Part shown: positions 32,296-41,336 of the stretch, one piece after another | Numbering within the stretch: the stretch's first letter is position 1 | Layout of the letters: every line of letters starts with the position of its first letter | Assembly: GCA_964570785.1 (NCBI GenBank) | Contig: CAZMZG010000006.1 | Span: 1-48,129, forward strand | Origin: Thermatribacter sp964570785 | GTDB taxonomy: Bacteria > Atribacterota > Atribacteria > Atribacterales > Thermatribacteraceae | DNA: 48,129 nt | Direction: 5' to 3' | Translations under genes and position numbers: made by a program | The notes under the pieces: model-generated | Seen by the model: the letters and a program-made list of their open reading frames with translations, nothing else | Told to the model about the DNA's origin: nothing | Database searches by the model: none

Positions 32296-33378
32296 ATGTC
32301 AGCAAAAACCATGAAAGCCTGGGTTTTTTATGAACCCAACCGCATGGAACTGGAAGAAGTGCCAGTTCCCAAACCAGCACCCGATGAAGTGCTTATCCGG
32401 GTGCGTTGCTGTGGAATATGTGGCTCAGACGTAGCTTACTTTTACGGCATGTCCCCTCTGGAAACACCCACCGGCAAAGGACCTCTAATTCTCGGCCATG
32501 AATTTTCGGGAGAAGTGGTTGAAGTTGGTGATATACCTGCCCAAAAAGGTCTTTTCAAACCCGGAGATAAAGTAACTGCAAATCCTGTACAGTACTGCAA
32601 TGCTTGTGAAGTATGTTACAAGGGTTTTGTGAACCTGTGCGAAAACAAGAAAGTCCTTGGCGTTTCTACCAATGGCGGTTTTGCGGAATTCGTGGTCTCA
32701 AGCTACAACCATGTTTACAAGCTTCCCGAAGGGGTCTCTTTTGAGGCTGGAGCTTTTGTGGAACCTCTTGCCAACGCAGTATATGGCATAAAGAACCTGG
32801 AAATAGGCCTTGGTGACGATGTAGTGGTTTTTGGACCCGGACCTATAGGTTTGAGCATAGTGGCTCTGGCCAAGCGCAGTGGAGCAGGGAGAGTTTTCCT
32901 GGTTGGAACTCGAGACTATCGCCTCGAAGTGGGCGAAAAAATGGGCGCAGATGTGCTCATCAACAACGTTGATTCTTCTTCTCCTTATTACGCTTCTGAC
33001 CTTAAGGCCAAAATAGCTGAACTCACTAACTCCAAAATGGCTGATCGGGTCATTGTGGTTACTGGCTCCCAGGAAGCCATGCAGCAGGCACTCGAAATTT
33101 CTGGAAGGCGTTCGGTAATTGTGTATTTTGGCCTTCCTGGAGAAAAAGACGTCGTACAGGTACCTGCGTTAGCTTCCATCCTTTGGGATAAGACCATTCG
33201 CTTCTCCTGGCTTGCTCCCTTCACCTGGGTGGAAGCCATAAAAATCCTGGACAGTAAAATAATAGATGCTGAAGCATTGATAACTCACAAACTGCCCCTT
33301 GAAAAACTCAAAGAAGGGTTGGAAATTGCCCGCGAGAGAAAAGGTAACCCACTCAAGGTTATGATAACCATAAGTTAA
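32296..33378 (+). CDS. Zinc-dependent alcohol dehydrogenase, polyol dehydrogenase type
   Basis: 360 residues, medium-chain dehydrogenase family. Catalytic zinc site: CGICGSDVAYFYG and GHEFSGEVVEVGD. The structural-zinc lobe has four cysteines in CNACEVCYKGFVNLC. NAD-binding VVVFGPGPIGLSIVALAKRSGA follows. The closest characterised relatives by pattern are sorbitol/threitol/threonine dehydrogenases, so it probably oxidises a polyol or sugar to a keto-sugar with NAD. It lies 13 bases after the isomerase gene with GGGGGT before its ATG; both precede the importer genes of the same operon. Confidence 0.9.
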   Translation: MSAKTMKAWVFYEPNRMELEEVPVPKPAPDEVLIRVRCCGICGSDVAYFYGMSPLETPTGKGPLILGHEFSGEVVEVGDIPAQKGLFKPGDKVTANPVQYCNACEVCYKGFVNLCENKKVLGVSTNGGFAEFVVSSYNHVYKLPEGVSFEAGAFVEPLANAVYGIKNLEIGLGDDVVVFGPGPIGLSIVALAKRSGAGRVFLVGTRDYRLEVGEKMGADVLINNVDSSSPYYASDLKAKIAELTNSKMADRVIVVTGSQEAMQQALEISGRRSVIVYFGLPGEKDVVQVPALASILWDKTIRFSWLAPFTWVEAIKILDSKIIDAEALITHKLPLEKLKEGLEIARERKGNPLKVMITIS

Positions 33379-33461
33379 CAAGGGAGGTGAGAAACAGCAA
33401 ATAAAAAAGAAGGGAGAATATCAAATCGCAAGGTTTAAAATCAATGAGGAGGTGGGCTTTA

Positions 33462-34790
33462 GTGAAAAGGAATCTCTTGTTAGTAAGTATTTTAGTGTTT
33501 GCTTTACTTGCAGTTAGCAGCTTTGCTTTGGCCCAGAAAGAACTCAGCATTCTCTGCGGTGAGTACACCCCAGGGCACTGGATTTACGAGTTAGCCCAGA
33601 AAGACTTTGAAGTCCAGACCGGCGTGAAAGTAAAATTCGACTTCGTGGCCTGGGCGCAATATACCGATAAAATCCTGGTAACTCTTTCTGCCCATGATTC
33701 AAGCTATGACATCATAGTTGGAGACAGCCAGCTCCTGGGAGCAGCGGCCATTGGAAACCATTATGTAGAGTTGACCGATTGGCTGAAAGAGAATATCGAC
33801 CTTGAAAAGCTGGCTCCTGCACCACTCAAGTACTATGCGGAGTATCCAACAGGGAGCGGGAAATACTATGGAGTATCAGCCGTACTGGATGTTCCAGCCA
33901 TCGCCTACCGCAAAGACCTCTTTGAAGACCCCAAAGAAAAGGAAGCTTTTAAAGCAAAATACGGATATGAACTGGATGTTCCCAAAACCTGGGACGAATT
34001 ACGTGATATTGCCGAATTTTTTACCCGACCCGACCAGAACTTTTACGGTCTTGCTTATTGGCCTGCCAAAACTTTTGATGCAGTAACCATGGGATTCCAG
34101 CCAGTAATGTGGAGCTTTGGTGCAGACTATCACGCTCCAGACAGCTACCAGGTAGAAGGTTATCTCAACAGTGAAGCCGGAGTAAAAGCCCTGGAATTTT
34201 ACGTAAACCTGATGAAATATGCACCTCCTGGCTCAGAAAATTACTACTGGAACGAATGTATCCAGGCATTCGCCCAGGGTCTTGTGGCTATGGCGTTTGA
34301 ATGGGGTTCCTGGTGTGAAGGTTTTGTTAATCCAGCAACCAATCCCCAGTACCATGACAAAGTGGGCTTCTTCCCCTTCCCCGGAAAAGTTGGCGAAGAC
34401 GGAGTATTCAGACAATACGCAACCTTGGGCGGTCAGGGCTTCAATGTGGTTACCTACGGCAAAAACCGGGACGCTGCCCTGGAATTTATAAAGTGGTGGT
34501 GCCAGGAAGAAACCCAGAAAAAGTACATGGCCATGGGAGGTATCCCCATTCTCACCGATTTGCTCAATTCGCCAGAATTTCTCAATGCCAAACCCTATAA
34601 TCCGGCTCTCGCCGAAGGCTTGAAAGTGGTCAAGGACTTCTGGAATATCCCCGAATACGCAGCACTCCTTGAGGTAACCCAGAAGTACTGGTCTGCAGCC
34701 TGTGCCGGCATGATGAGCCCCAAAGAAGCCATGGATGCTGTCGCCCGTGAACACACCCAGATCCTCAAAGAAGCCGGGTACCTCGACTGA
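33462..34790 (+). CDS. Binding protein of first CUT1-type sugar/polyol importer
   Basis: 442 residues from GTG 33462 (AGGAGGT lies 9 bases upstream; an ATG at 33444 would overlap that site). Signal peptide: KRNLLLVSILVFALLAVSSF, cleavage after ALA. Type 1 extracellular solute-binding fold. Shares YPTGSGKYYGVSAVLD and DLFEDPKEKEAFKAKYGYEL with the binding protein at 39959, so the two are paralogues. Late motifs: GGQGFNVVTYGKN and WWCQEETQKKYMA. Ligand not predictable, perhaps a polyol given the dehydrogenase upstream. A strong hairpin separates it from its permease gene. Confidence 0.92.
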   Translation: MKRNLLLVSILVFALLAVSSFALAQKELSILCGEYTPGHWIYELAQKDFEVQTGVKVKFDFVAWAQYTDKILVTLSAHDSSYDIIVGDSQLLGAAAIGNHYVELTDWLKENIDLEKLAPAPLKYYAEYPTGSGKYYGVSAVLDVPAIAYRKDLFEDPKEKEAFKAKYGYELDVPKTWDELRDIAEFFTRPDQNFYGLAYWPAKTFDAVTMGFQPVMWSFGADYHAPDSYQVEGYLNSEAGVKALEFYVNLMKYAPPGSENYYWNECIQAFAQGLVAMAFEWGSWCEGFVNPATNPQYHDKVGFFPFPGKVGEDGVFRQYATLGGQGFNVVTYGKNRDAALEFIKWWCQEETQKKYMAMGGIPILTDLLNSPEFLNAKPYNPALAEGLKVVKDFWNIPEYAALLEVTQKYWSAACAGMMSPKEAMDAVAREHTQILKEAGYLD

Positions 34791-34808
34791 ACAGGGCTTC
34801 TGCAGCAC

Positions 34809-34833
34809 TTCCGGGGGCTCTCCGCCCCCGGAA
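34809..34833 (+). other. Hairpin after the first CUT1 binding-protein gene
   Basis: TTCCGGGGGC (34809-34818) pairs with GCCCCCGGAA (34824-34833), loop of five, no U-tract. It ends just before the ribosome site of the next gene. Likely mRNA 3' end stabiliser or partial terminator that lowers permease relative to binding protein. Confidence 0.65.
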
Positions 34834-34847
34834 AAGGAGTGAACAGC

Positions 34848-35753
34848 ATGCACGATCGCGGAGCGTTCGAATACAAAAAAGCAATTTCCGAGTACAGAAT
34901 CAAGCTTTACTTGATTGGACCTACCATCCTGGTATTAATAGTGATGAATGTTTTTCCCTTGCTCTGGTCCCTGGGTCTGAGTTTTACAAACTATTCTTCA
35001 CTGATGAGCAAGAAAATATCCTTTGTGGGCGTTACCAACTACAGTCGCATACTTTCCGATCCTTTCATCTGGAAATACTTTCAGACCACCGCCAAGTTTG
35101 TGATAATCGCCGTGGGAATTGAATCCCTGCTGGGTTTTGGATTGGCTCTTTTGCTTAAAGAAAGGTTCAAGGGATGGGGGCTGGTTACCACTTTAATGCT
35201 TATACCCATGATGCTTGCCCCGGTCGTGGTAGGCCTTTTCTGGACTTTCATAATGGATACCAACTTTGGCTTGCTGAACTTTTTGATAGGGCTTCTGGGA
35301 TTTAACAAGGTAGCCTGGCTAACCAACCCCAACATAGCTCTTTACTCCATCGCCATCGTGGATATCTGGATGTGGACACCTTTCGTGATGCTTATTTCCA
35401 TGACCGGTCTTTTGGCCATACCGCAATCGCTCTATGAAGCTGCAGATATCGACATGGCTTCCTGGTGGCTGAAGTTCAGAAAGATCACCCTTCCCCTGGT
35501 CTCTCCACTTTTAATTCTGGCTATTCTTTTCAGGGTTATCGATGCCTTCAAAATGTTTGACCTGGTCTTTATCATGACTGGAGGAGGTCCGGGAGACGTA
35601 ACCGAAACCATCTCCATGAGCCTTTATCGCATGGCTTTTAACAAATTTAAGACTGGTGAATCCTGTGCCATGGCTTATATTATTCTCATTCTGATTATTG
35701 CTTTGAGCAACCTGCTCATTCGCTGGATCAACAAAGCCAAAGCGCAGTCCTGA
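34848..35753 (+). CDS. First CUT1 importer, MalF-type permease
   Basis: 301 residues from ATG 34848 (AAGGAG 8 bases upstream; GTG 34839 is inside that site). Six membrane segments, beginning IGPTILVLIVMNVFPLLWS. The ATPase-contact EAA loop is LYEAADIDMASWWLKFRKI followed by TLPLVSP, the MalF pattern. FIMTGGGPGDVTETISMSLY is typical of sugar permeases. It pairs with the MalG-type protein encoded 12 bases downstream to form the channel. Confidence 0.93.
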   Translation: MHDRGAFEYKKAISEYRIKLYLIGPTILVLIVMNVFPLLWSLGLSFTNYSSLMSKKISFVGVTNYSRILSDPFIWKYFQTTAKFVIIAVGIESLLGFGLALLLKERFKGWGLVTTLMLIPMMLAPVVVGLFWTFIMDTNFGLLNFLIGLLGFNKVAWLTNPNIALYSIAIVDIWMWTPFVMLISMTGLLAIPQSLYEAADIDMASWWLKFRKITLPLVSPLLILAILFRVIDAFKMFDLVFIMTGGGPGDVTETISMSLYRMAFNKFKTGESCAMAYIILILIIALSNLLIRWINKAKAQS

Positions 35754-35765
35754 GGGGGTTTCATC

Positions 35766-36617
35766 ATGCACCGAAAAATCTTGAAAGGTATCTTAATCGC
35801 GCTGGCGCTCCTCTTCTTCCTGATCCCCATTTACTGGATAATTACCACCTCTTTCAAGCAGTGGTCAGATATTTTTGCCATTCCGCCCAAGTTCCTCTTT
35901 AAGGGAACTCTCATCAGCTACAAAGGTCTGTTCAATCTTGCTCTTGAGGAAGTGGCTAAGTTTGGCCAGATTGGAAGGTCCCCTTTCCCGGAGCGCTTTT
36001 TAAACAGCATCATCATAGCCGGATCCAGCACCCTGCTCTCGGTTGCTCTGGGCACTTTAACCGCTTACGCCTTTTCGCGGTTTAAGGTAAAGGGTGAAAA
36101 TGACCTGCTTTTCTTTATCCTTTCCACGCGGATGTTGCCTCCGGTGGTGGTGGGAATACCTTTCTTCGTGCTTTACCGCTCACTGGGGCTTCTCGACACC
36201 CGGATAGGTCTTATTCTGCTTTACATGACTTTCAACCTTTCTTTCGCGGTGTGGCTAATGAAAGGTTTCCTTGATGAAATTCCTAAGGAGTTTGAAGAAG
36301 CTGCCATGGTCGATGGTTACACTCGCTTTGAAGCTTTCATCAAAGTGATCCTGCCCCAGGCACTGGCGGGCATCGCTGCCACGGCTGTTTTTTGCCTGAT
36401 TACTGCCTGGAATGAATTTTTCTTTGCCCTGATTCTCACTTCTGAGCACGCGCGCACTGCTCCACCCTCCATTGCAGCTGTCCAGGGGACATCGGGTATC
36501 AACTGGGGCCAAATTGCTGCTGGGGTGACCGTCTTCCTTTTGCCAGTGGTAGTTTTCACTTTCCTGGTGCGCAAATATCTGGCCCGAGGATTGACTTTCG
36601 GCGTAATTAAAAGATAA
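35766..36617 (+). CDS. First CUT1 importer, MalG-type permease
   Basis: 283 residues, six membrane segments: FLIPIYWIITTSFKQWSDI at the start and a C-terminal KYLARGLTFGVIKR tail typical of MalG proteins. The EAA loop reads EFEEAAMVDGYTRFEAFIKV followed by ILPQALAG. ATG has TGAGGGGG upstream. Its second segment contains a longer loop (EEVAKFGQIGRSPFPERF) than E. coli MalG, shared in kind with the 42251 paralogue. Partner of the MalF-type permease. Confidence 0.93.
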   Translation: MHRKILKGILIALALLFFLIPIYWIITTSFKQWSDIFAIPPKFLFKGTLISYKGLFNLALEEVAKFGQIGRSPFPERFLNSIIIAGSSTLLSVALGTLTAYAFSRFKVKGENDLLFFILSTRMLPPVVVGIPFFVLYRSLGLLDTRIGLILLYMTFNLSFAVWLMKGFLDEIPKEFEEAAMVDGYTRFEAFIKVILPQALAGIAATAVFCLITAWNEFFFALILTSEHARTAPPSIAAVQGTSGINWGQIAAGVTVFLLPVVVFTFLVRKYLARGLTFGVIKR

Positions 36618-36633
36618 CCAGAGGATGAGAGAA

Positions 36634-37704
36634 ATGGAAAAACTGCGAGTGGAAAAACTATACAAAAAGTTTCAAGAAGTCGAAGCTGTAAATAAAATCG
36701 ATTTTCAAGTTGCCGAGGGGGAATTTGTGACCTTTCTTGGTCCTTCAGGTTGTGGCAAAACCACAACTTTGAGGATGATAGCCGGCCTGGAGCAGCCCAC
36801 TTCAGGCAAAATCATCATAGAAGGGAAAAATGTGACCAACTTGCATGCTTCAAGGCGTAACATTGCCTTCGTGTTTCAAAGTTACGCCCTGTATCCCCAC
36901 ATGAGCGTTTACGAAAACATTGCTTTTCCACTGATTGCCCAAAAGCACCCCCGAGAGGAAATTGAAAACAGGGTCAAATCCGTTGCAAAAATCCTCAAGA
37001 TAGAAGTACTACTCAACCTGAAGCCCCACCAGTTAAGTGGCGGGGATATGCAAAAAGTAGCTCTGGGAAGGGCTATGGTGCGCCGACCAAAGCTCTTCCT
37101 TATGGATGAACCCTTGAGTGGTCTCGATGCCAAACACCGCGAGGAAATGCGCGCTGAACTCAAGAGATTGCACATGGAAATCGGGGCAACCACTATTTAT
37201 GTAACTCATGATCAGTTGGAAGCCATGAGCATGGCCGACCGCATCATCATTATGAACGAAGGTCGTATTCAGCAAATAGGTACCCCTCGGGAGGTGTACC
37301 TTGACCCCGCCAATACCTTTGTAGCCCATTTTATAGGGAGTCCGGGGATGAACTTCATTCCTCTCAGCTATCGGGAAGAAAAAAGCCAGTTTGCTTTTGT
37401 GGACGGCTCTCCGCTGAGCCATCCCTTGCTTCAGGAAATTTTCCAGAAAAAAGGAACCAAAAAAATCCTTCTTGGCATACGTCCGGAGTTCTTGAGAGTG
37501 GGTTCTGAAGGCGATTTCAAGGCCCGAGTGGTCAGTACAGAACCCCTGGGCTACAAAAACCTGCATGCTCTGGAAATCGCCGGTGGAAATATCATAAGAG
37601 TGGAAGATCCCCAGAGAAGGAAAGTCTCTGGAGAAATATGGGTTCAGGTAGACTGGGATAAAGTGTGTTTCTTTGACCAGGAAAATGGAATGCGCATAAG
37701 GTGA
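36634..37704 (+). CDS. First CUT1 importer, ATPase 1 (MalK/UgpC type)
   Basis: 356 residues from ATG 36634 (GAGG 9-10 bases upstream; ATG 36625 is too close). Walker A GPSGCGKTTT, Q-loop FVFQSYALYPH, signature LSGGDMQKVAL, Walker B LFLMDEPLSGLDAK and H-loop histidine His192 in YVTHDQ are all intact. The C-terminal part (about 240-356) is the regulatory OB/TOBE region found in MalK proteins. Two such ATPase genes follow the permeases, so a heterodimer is likely. Ten bases separate it from the second ATPase gene. Confidence 0.93.
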   Translation: MEKLRVEKLYKKFQEVEAVNKIDFQVAEGEFVTFLGPSGCGKTTTLRMIAGLEQPTSGKIIIEGKNVTNLHASRRNIAFVFQSYALYPHMSVYENIAFPLIAQKHPREEIENRVKSVAKILKIEVLLNLKPHQLSGGDMQKVALGRAMVRRPKLFLMDEPLSGLDAKHREEMRAELKRLHMEIGATTIYVTHDQLEAMSMADRIIIMNEGRIQQIGTPREVYLDPANTFVAHFIGSPGMNFIPLSYREEKSQFAFVDGSPLSHPLLQEIFQKKGTKKILLGIRPEFLRVGSEGDFKARVVSTEPLGYKNLHALEIAGGNIIRVEDPQRRKVSGEIWVQVDWDKVCFFDQENGMRIR

Positions 37705-37714
37705 GGAGAAAAAA

Positions 37715-38803
37715 ATGGCTGAAGTAATGCTTAAAGACATTTCAAAAAGTTTTGGGAAAACAAAAGCCCTTCAAGGAGTGAGCCTTACTGTTAAAGACGG
37801 TGAATTCCTTATCATGCTGGGTCCAACCGGGGCCGGGAAAACCACTACCCTTAGAATCGTGAGTGGCCTGGAAGAACCTGATCGGGGCGAGGTCTTCATA
37901 GGGGGAAAGAAAATGAACGGCATCCCCCCCCGGGACAGAAACTGTGCCTTCGTGTTCCAGAACTACATTCTCTATCCTCACCTGACTGTATATGATAACC
38001 TGGCTTTCCCCTTGCGCTCCCGCCTTCACAGGGTGGAAGAGGAAGAAATTAAAAGAAGGATCCAGAAAGTAGCCTCCACCCTGAAAATAGAGCACCTTCT
38101 CAAGCGAAAACCAGACAAGCTGAGTGGTGGAGAACAGCAAAGAGTAGCCCTGGGAAGGGCCATGGTAAGAAACCCCCAGGTCTTCCTCATGGACGAACCT
38201 CTTTCCAACCTTGATGCCAAACTTCGTGAGGAAATGCGAGTGGAACTCAAAAGTATTCAACAAAACCTGGGAGCAACCTTTTTCTACGTAACTCACGACC
38301 ATGTGGAGGCCATGACTCTTGCAGACAGGATAGTGGTGCTCAATCAAGGACACGTGATACAGATTGGGACACCCGAAGAAGTGTACCGTAAACCTAAAAA
38401 TCTCTTCGTAGCCAGATTTGTGGGCAATCCAGAGATCAACCTCCTTACGGGAAAGATATCTGAAAACAAATTGTTCTTGGAAGAAATTGGAACCTACCTC
38501 TCTCTCGACAAGCTGCCGGCTCTTACCAAAGCCCAAAATGTACCCGATAGGGTCTTGGCCGGCATACGCCCTGAAGATATCCTGTTAAGAGCCGCTGACT
38601 CGCTCTTTGAAGGCGAAGTATATCTCATAGAAGACCTGGGCACCGACAAAATAGTAAGGGTGAAAGTGCAGGAAACAGTACTCAAAAGCAGGGTGGCTGC
38701 TGAAGAAAATTACACAGTGGGAGAAAAAGTGGGCATTGCGTTTCAACTCGAAAACCTGGTGTTCTTTGATCCCTTAACTGAGAAAGCGCTGTCAGAGGGG
38801 TGA
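37715..38803 (+). CDS. First CUT1 importer, ATPase 2 (MalK/UgpC type)
   Basis: 362 residues; AGGTGAGGAG precedes ATG. Walker A GPTGAGKTTT, Q-loop FVFQNYILYPH, signature LSGGEQQRVAL, Walker B VFLMDEPLSNLDAK and the H-loop histidine His194 in YVTHDHVEAM are all present, so both sites of the first pair look competent, unlike the second pair. A TOBE-type C-terminal region follows residue 240. It is read directly into the LacI gene 7 bases later. Confidence 0.93.
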   Translation: MAEVMLKDISKSFGKTKALQGVSLTVKDGEFLIMLGPTGAGKTTTLRIVSGLEEPDRGEVFIGGKKMNGIPPRDRNCAFVFQNYILYPHLTVYDNLAFPLRSRLHRVEEEEIKRRIQKVASTLKIEHLLKRKPDKLSGGEQQRVALGRAMVRNPQVFLMDEPLSNLDAKLREEMRVELKSIQQNLGATFFYVTHDHVEAMTLADRIVVLNQGHVIQIGTPEEVYRKPKNLFVARFVGNPEINLLTGKISENKLFLEEIGTYLSLDKLPALTKAQNVPDRVLAGIRPEDILLRAADSLFEGEVYLIEDLGTDKIVRVKVQETVLKSRVAAEENYTVGEKVGIAFQLENLVFFDPLTEKALSEG

Positions 38804-38810
38804 TCCTGAT

Positions 38811-39893
38811 TTGCCACAAAGAAAAAACGTAACTATGAAAGATGTAGCTCGAGAAGCAGGAGTTGCCCTGTCAACAGTTTCTCACTTTCTGAACGGTAGC
38901 GCACCCTTATCTGAAAAAACCAAACAAAAGATAAAAAAGGCGATTGAAAAGCTGAACTACCGGCCAAACCTTACTGCACGCAACCTTAAAAAGCGGAAAA
39001 CCAGCACCATCGGTCTTTTTGTCCCCGACATTGCCAATCCTTTTTATGCCGAAGTTTACAAAGGAGTTGCCGAAGCAGCAAGAGAAAAAAAATACAACGT
39101 GATTCTCTACGCTACTAATTACCGTAAAGATCGGGAACACGACTTCGTGAAGCTGGTAACTCAGTGGCAGGTAGATGGAGTTATTATAAGCTACAGCCTC
39201 ATAGACGAAAACCTCTGGTTTAAATTAGAGAAAGCAGATATACCTGTAGTGCTCGTTGACGTTTATCCGGTAAACAACCGCTGGCCTTCGGTTATAGTGG
39301 AGAATGAAGCTGGCATTCAGCTTGCCATTCAGCACCTTTTCAGTCTGGGGCACCGTGAAATAGCCTATCTGAGCGAGCCACCTTATGTTATGTCTCTTAT
39401 CAAACGCCAGAGAGCCTTCATTGAAAACCTCAAGCAATTGAGCTTACCTTTCAAAGAAGAATGGATTCTGGTTGAGAAAAAACAGGTCAACCGGGTGAAA
39501 ATAGGATATGCACTTGGCAAAAAGCTCCTTGCTGGAAAACACCTTCCCACTGCCGTGATCACCAGTTCCGACCTGGTAGCAATCGGCGCCATGAAGGCTT
39601 TTCTGGAAAGTGGACTGAAAATACCCGGAGATATGTCTGTAGTAGGGTTTGACGATATCATTTTCAGTTCCTACGTTCATCCCTCGCTGACCACCGTCCG
39701 TCAGCCCAAATACGAAATGAGCAAAAAAGGTACCGAATTTCTGTTACAATATATAGAGAAAGGGGAATTTTCCATACCCAAAGCTCAACTCCACTACATC
39801 AAACCAGTTATCGTAGAACGCCTCTCCTCTGGCACACCGAGAAAAAAGAAAGGAGGTGAGGAAGAAGCAAGCAAAGCCGTCAACCAATGCTAA
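38811..39893 (+). CDS. LacI-family transcriptional regulator
   Basis: 360 residues. TTG 38811 is preferred (AGGGGTGA upstream); ATG 38835 lacks a ribosome site and would start inside the DNA-binding domain. HTH: VTMKDVAREAGVALSTVSHF, then hinge YRPNLTARNLKKRKT. The ligand domain shows IGLFVPDIANPFYAEVYKG, VDGVIISYSLI, ITSSDLVAIGAMKA and VVGFDDIIFSSYVHPSLTTV. It is encoded inside the operon, between the two CUT1 importers, and should bind the AAACGTTTT operators at 27453, 31286 and 31319. The basic C-terminal tail (TPRKKKGGEEEASK) is unusually long. Confidence 0.92.
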   Translation: MPQRKNVTMKDVAREAGVALSTVSHFLNGSAPLSEKTKQKIKKAIEKLNYRPNLTARNLKKRKTSTIGLFVPDIANPFYAEVYKGVAEAAREKKYNVILYATNYRKDREHDFVKLVTQWQVDGVIISYSLIDENLWFKLEKADIPVVLVDVYPVNNRWPSVIVENEAGIQLAIQHLFSLGHREIAYLSEPPYVMSLIKRQRAFIENLKQLSLPFKEEWILVEKKQVNRVKIGYALGKKLLAGKHLPTAVITSSDLVAIGAMKAFLESGLKIPGDMSVVGFDDIIFSSYVHPSLTTVRQPKYEMSKKGTEFLLQYIEKGEFSIPKAQLHYIKPVIVERLSSGTPRKKKGGEEEASKAVNQC

Positions 39894-39958
39894 ATTTTCA
39901 CCTCTCGCTTTCGCCTCACTTACTCAATACTCTAAAAACTTAGAAAGGAGGAAGAATA

Positions 39959-41275
39959 ATGCGTAAAGTACAATGGTTGGTTGTGCTGTGCCTGATGCTG
40001 GGTCTTCTGGTAGCTGGTTATGCTCAGGCCGAAGAAGAAGTAACTCTAACCGTGACCTGGGCAGGCTGGGCGCCGATGGATACCCTGATCGCCCTTGCTG
40101 AAGATTTCACCGCTAAAACCGGAATCAAGGTGGTAGGTGCGCCCATTCCCTGGCCCCAGTACCATGACAAGGTGTTTACCGAGTTCGCTTCAGGAAAAAC
40201 CAGTTTCGACATCGTGCTTCCTGACTCCCAGTGGGTTGGCGAAGCAGTGGTTGGAGGACACCTGCTTGATATAACTGACTGGTTCAATGAACACGTAAAC
40301 AAGGATGATTTCTACGAAGTGTTCATAAAATCTTTCTGTGAATATCCCGACGGAAGCGGAAAATACTACGGCGTACCGGCTCTGGGAGACTTCTTCGGCA
40401 TGGCTTACCGTACTGACCTTTTCAATGACCCCAAGGAGAAAGAAGCTTTCCTGAAAAAATACGGTTATGAACTCAAACCCCCTGAGACCTGGAGCCAGCT
40501 CAAAGATATCGCTGAGTTCTTCACTCGTCCCGAACAGAACCTCTATGGTGTTGCCCTGTGGCAGGCCCCCATCCCCAGCGGTGGATTAACTGACGAGTTC
40601 CTGGCCTTGTTCTGGTCCCTCGGTGGAAAGCTCTGGGATCCTGAAACCAAAAGGGTGAAAGGCATCCTCAACAACGAAATCGGAAAAGCCGCTGCCCGCT
40701 ACTGGGTAGACATCTACAAGTACTGCCCACCTGGTTCGGCCAACTACAGTATGGACGAAGCCAACACTGCCATGCAACAGGGTCTGGTAGCCATGATGGG
40801 TACTTACCTTGCTTTCTACCCAGGGCTGGTTGACCCCGATCTCTCGCTTTACTGGGACAAAATCGACTTCTTCCCCACTCCCCGAGAAAAAGAGTGGTGG
40901 GTACAACTCGGCGGACAGGGCATGAGCATCTCCGCCTACACTCCGCACAAAAAAGAAGCTCTGATGTTCCTGGAGTGGTGGCTCTCTCCAGAAACCCAGT
41001 GGAAGTGGGCTGAAGCCGGAATGTTCTCCTGCATGAAGTCTATCGTCGAAGACGACCGCTACCTCGAGTTTGCTCCAGTCAATAAAGTAGCCCGGGCGAG
41101 CTACCCCCACCTGCGTGACTACTGGGAAATCCCCGAGTACAACGAAATGGGTACCCTAATGGCCGAAATTCTCAACGCAGCAATACTTGGAAAATACACC
41201 CCTGAGGAAGCCATGGACCTGATTGCTGAAAAGCACGAAGAAATTCTGGAGCGCGCAGGATATTACAAAAAGTAA
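39959..41275 (+). CDS. Binding protein of second CUT1-type importer
   Basis: 438 residues. GAAAGGAGGAAG precedes ATG. Signal peptide: KVQWLVVLCLMLGLLVAGYA, cleavage after QA. Extracellular solute-binding type 1 fold: VTWAGWAPMDTLIALAEDF, YPDGSGKYYGVPALGDFFG, DLFNDPKEKEAFLKKYGYEL, LGGQGMSISAYTPHKKEA. The shared blocks with the 33462 protein show duplication, while the intervening ligand-side residues differ, so the ligands may differ. A 13-bp hairpin follows. The 65-base gap before it holds no clear promoter. Confidence 0.92.
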   Translation: MRKVQWLVVLCLMLGLLVAGYAQAEEEVTLTVTWAGWAPMDTLIALAEDFTAKTGIKVVGAPIPWPQYHDKVFTEFASGKTSFDIVLPDSQWVGEAVVGGHLLDITDWFNEHVNKDDFYEVFIKSFCEYPDGSGKYYGVPALGDFFGMAYRTDLFNDPKEKEAFLKKYGYELKPPETWSQLKDIAEFFTRPEQNLYGVALWQAPIPSGGLTDEFLALFWSLGGKLWDPETKRVKGILNNEIGKAAARYWVDIYKYCPPGSANYSMDEANTAMQQGLVAMMGTYLAFYPGLVDPDLSLYWDKIDFFPTPREKEWWVQLGGQGMSISAYTPHKKEALMFLEWWLSPETQWKWAEAGMFSCMKSIVEDDRYLEFAPVNKVARASYPHLRDYWEIPEYNEMGTLMAEILNAAILGKYTPEEAMDLIAEKHEEILERAGYYKK

Positions 41276-41284
41276 AAAACTACC

Positions 41285-41313
41285 AGGAGGAGTGTCCTCA
41301 GGACACTCCTCCT
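41285..41313 (+). other. Hairpin after the second CUT1 binding-protein gene
   Basis: AGGAGGAGTGTCC (41285-41297) pairs perfectly with 41301-41313 around a TCA loop; no U-tract follows. Same position relative to the binding-protein and permease genes as the hairpin at 34809, but with unrelated sequence. Confidence 0.7.
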
Positions 41314-41336
41314 CACTCCAAAAAGGAGGAACAGAA

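Noticed and set aside
30017..41313. Repeated hairpins as a CRISPR array or mobile repeats
   Set aside because: The hairpins have unrelated sequences and no regular spacing; no cas or transposase gene is present in the window.
41223..41336. Upstream extension of the second MalF-type permease
   Set aside because: It overlaps the binding-protein gene and a hairpin, while ATG 41337 has a strong ribosome site.
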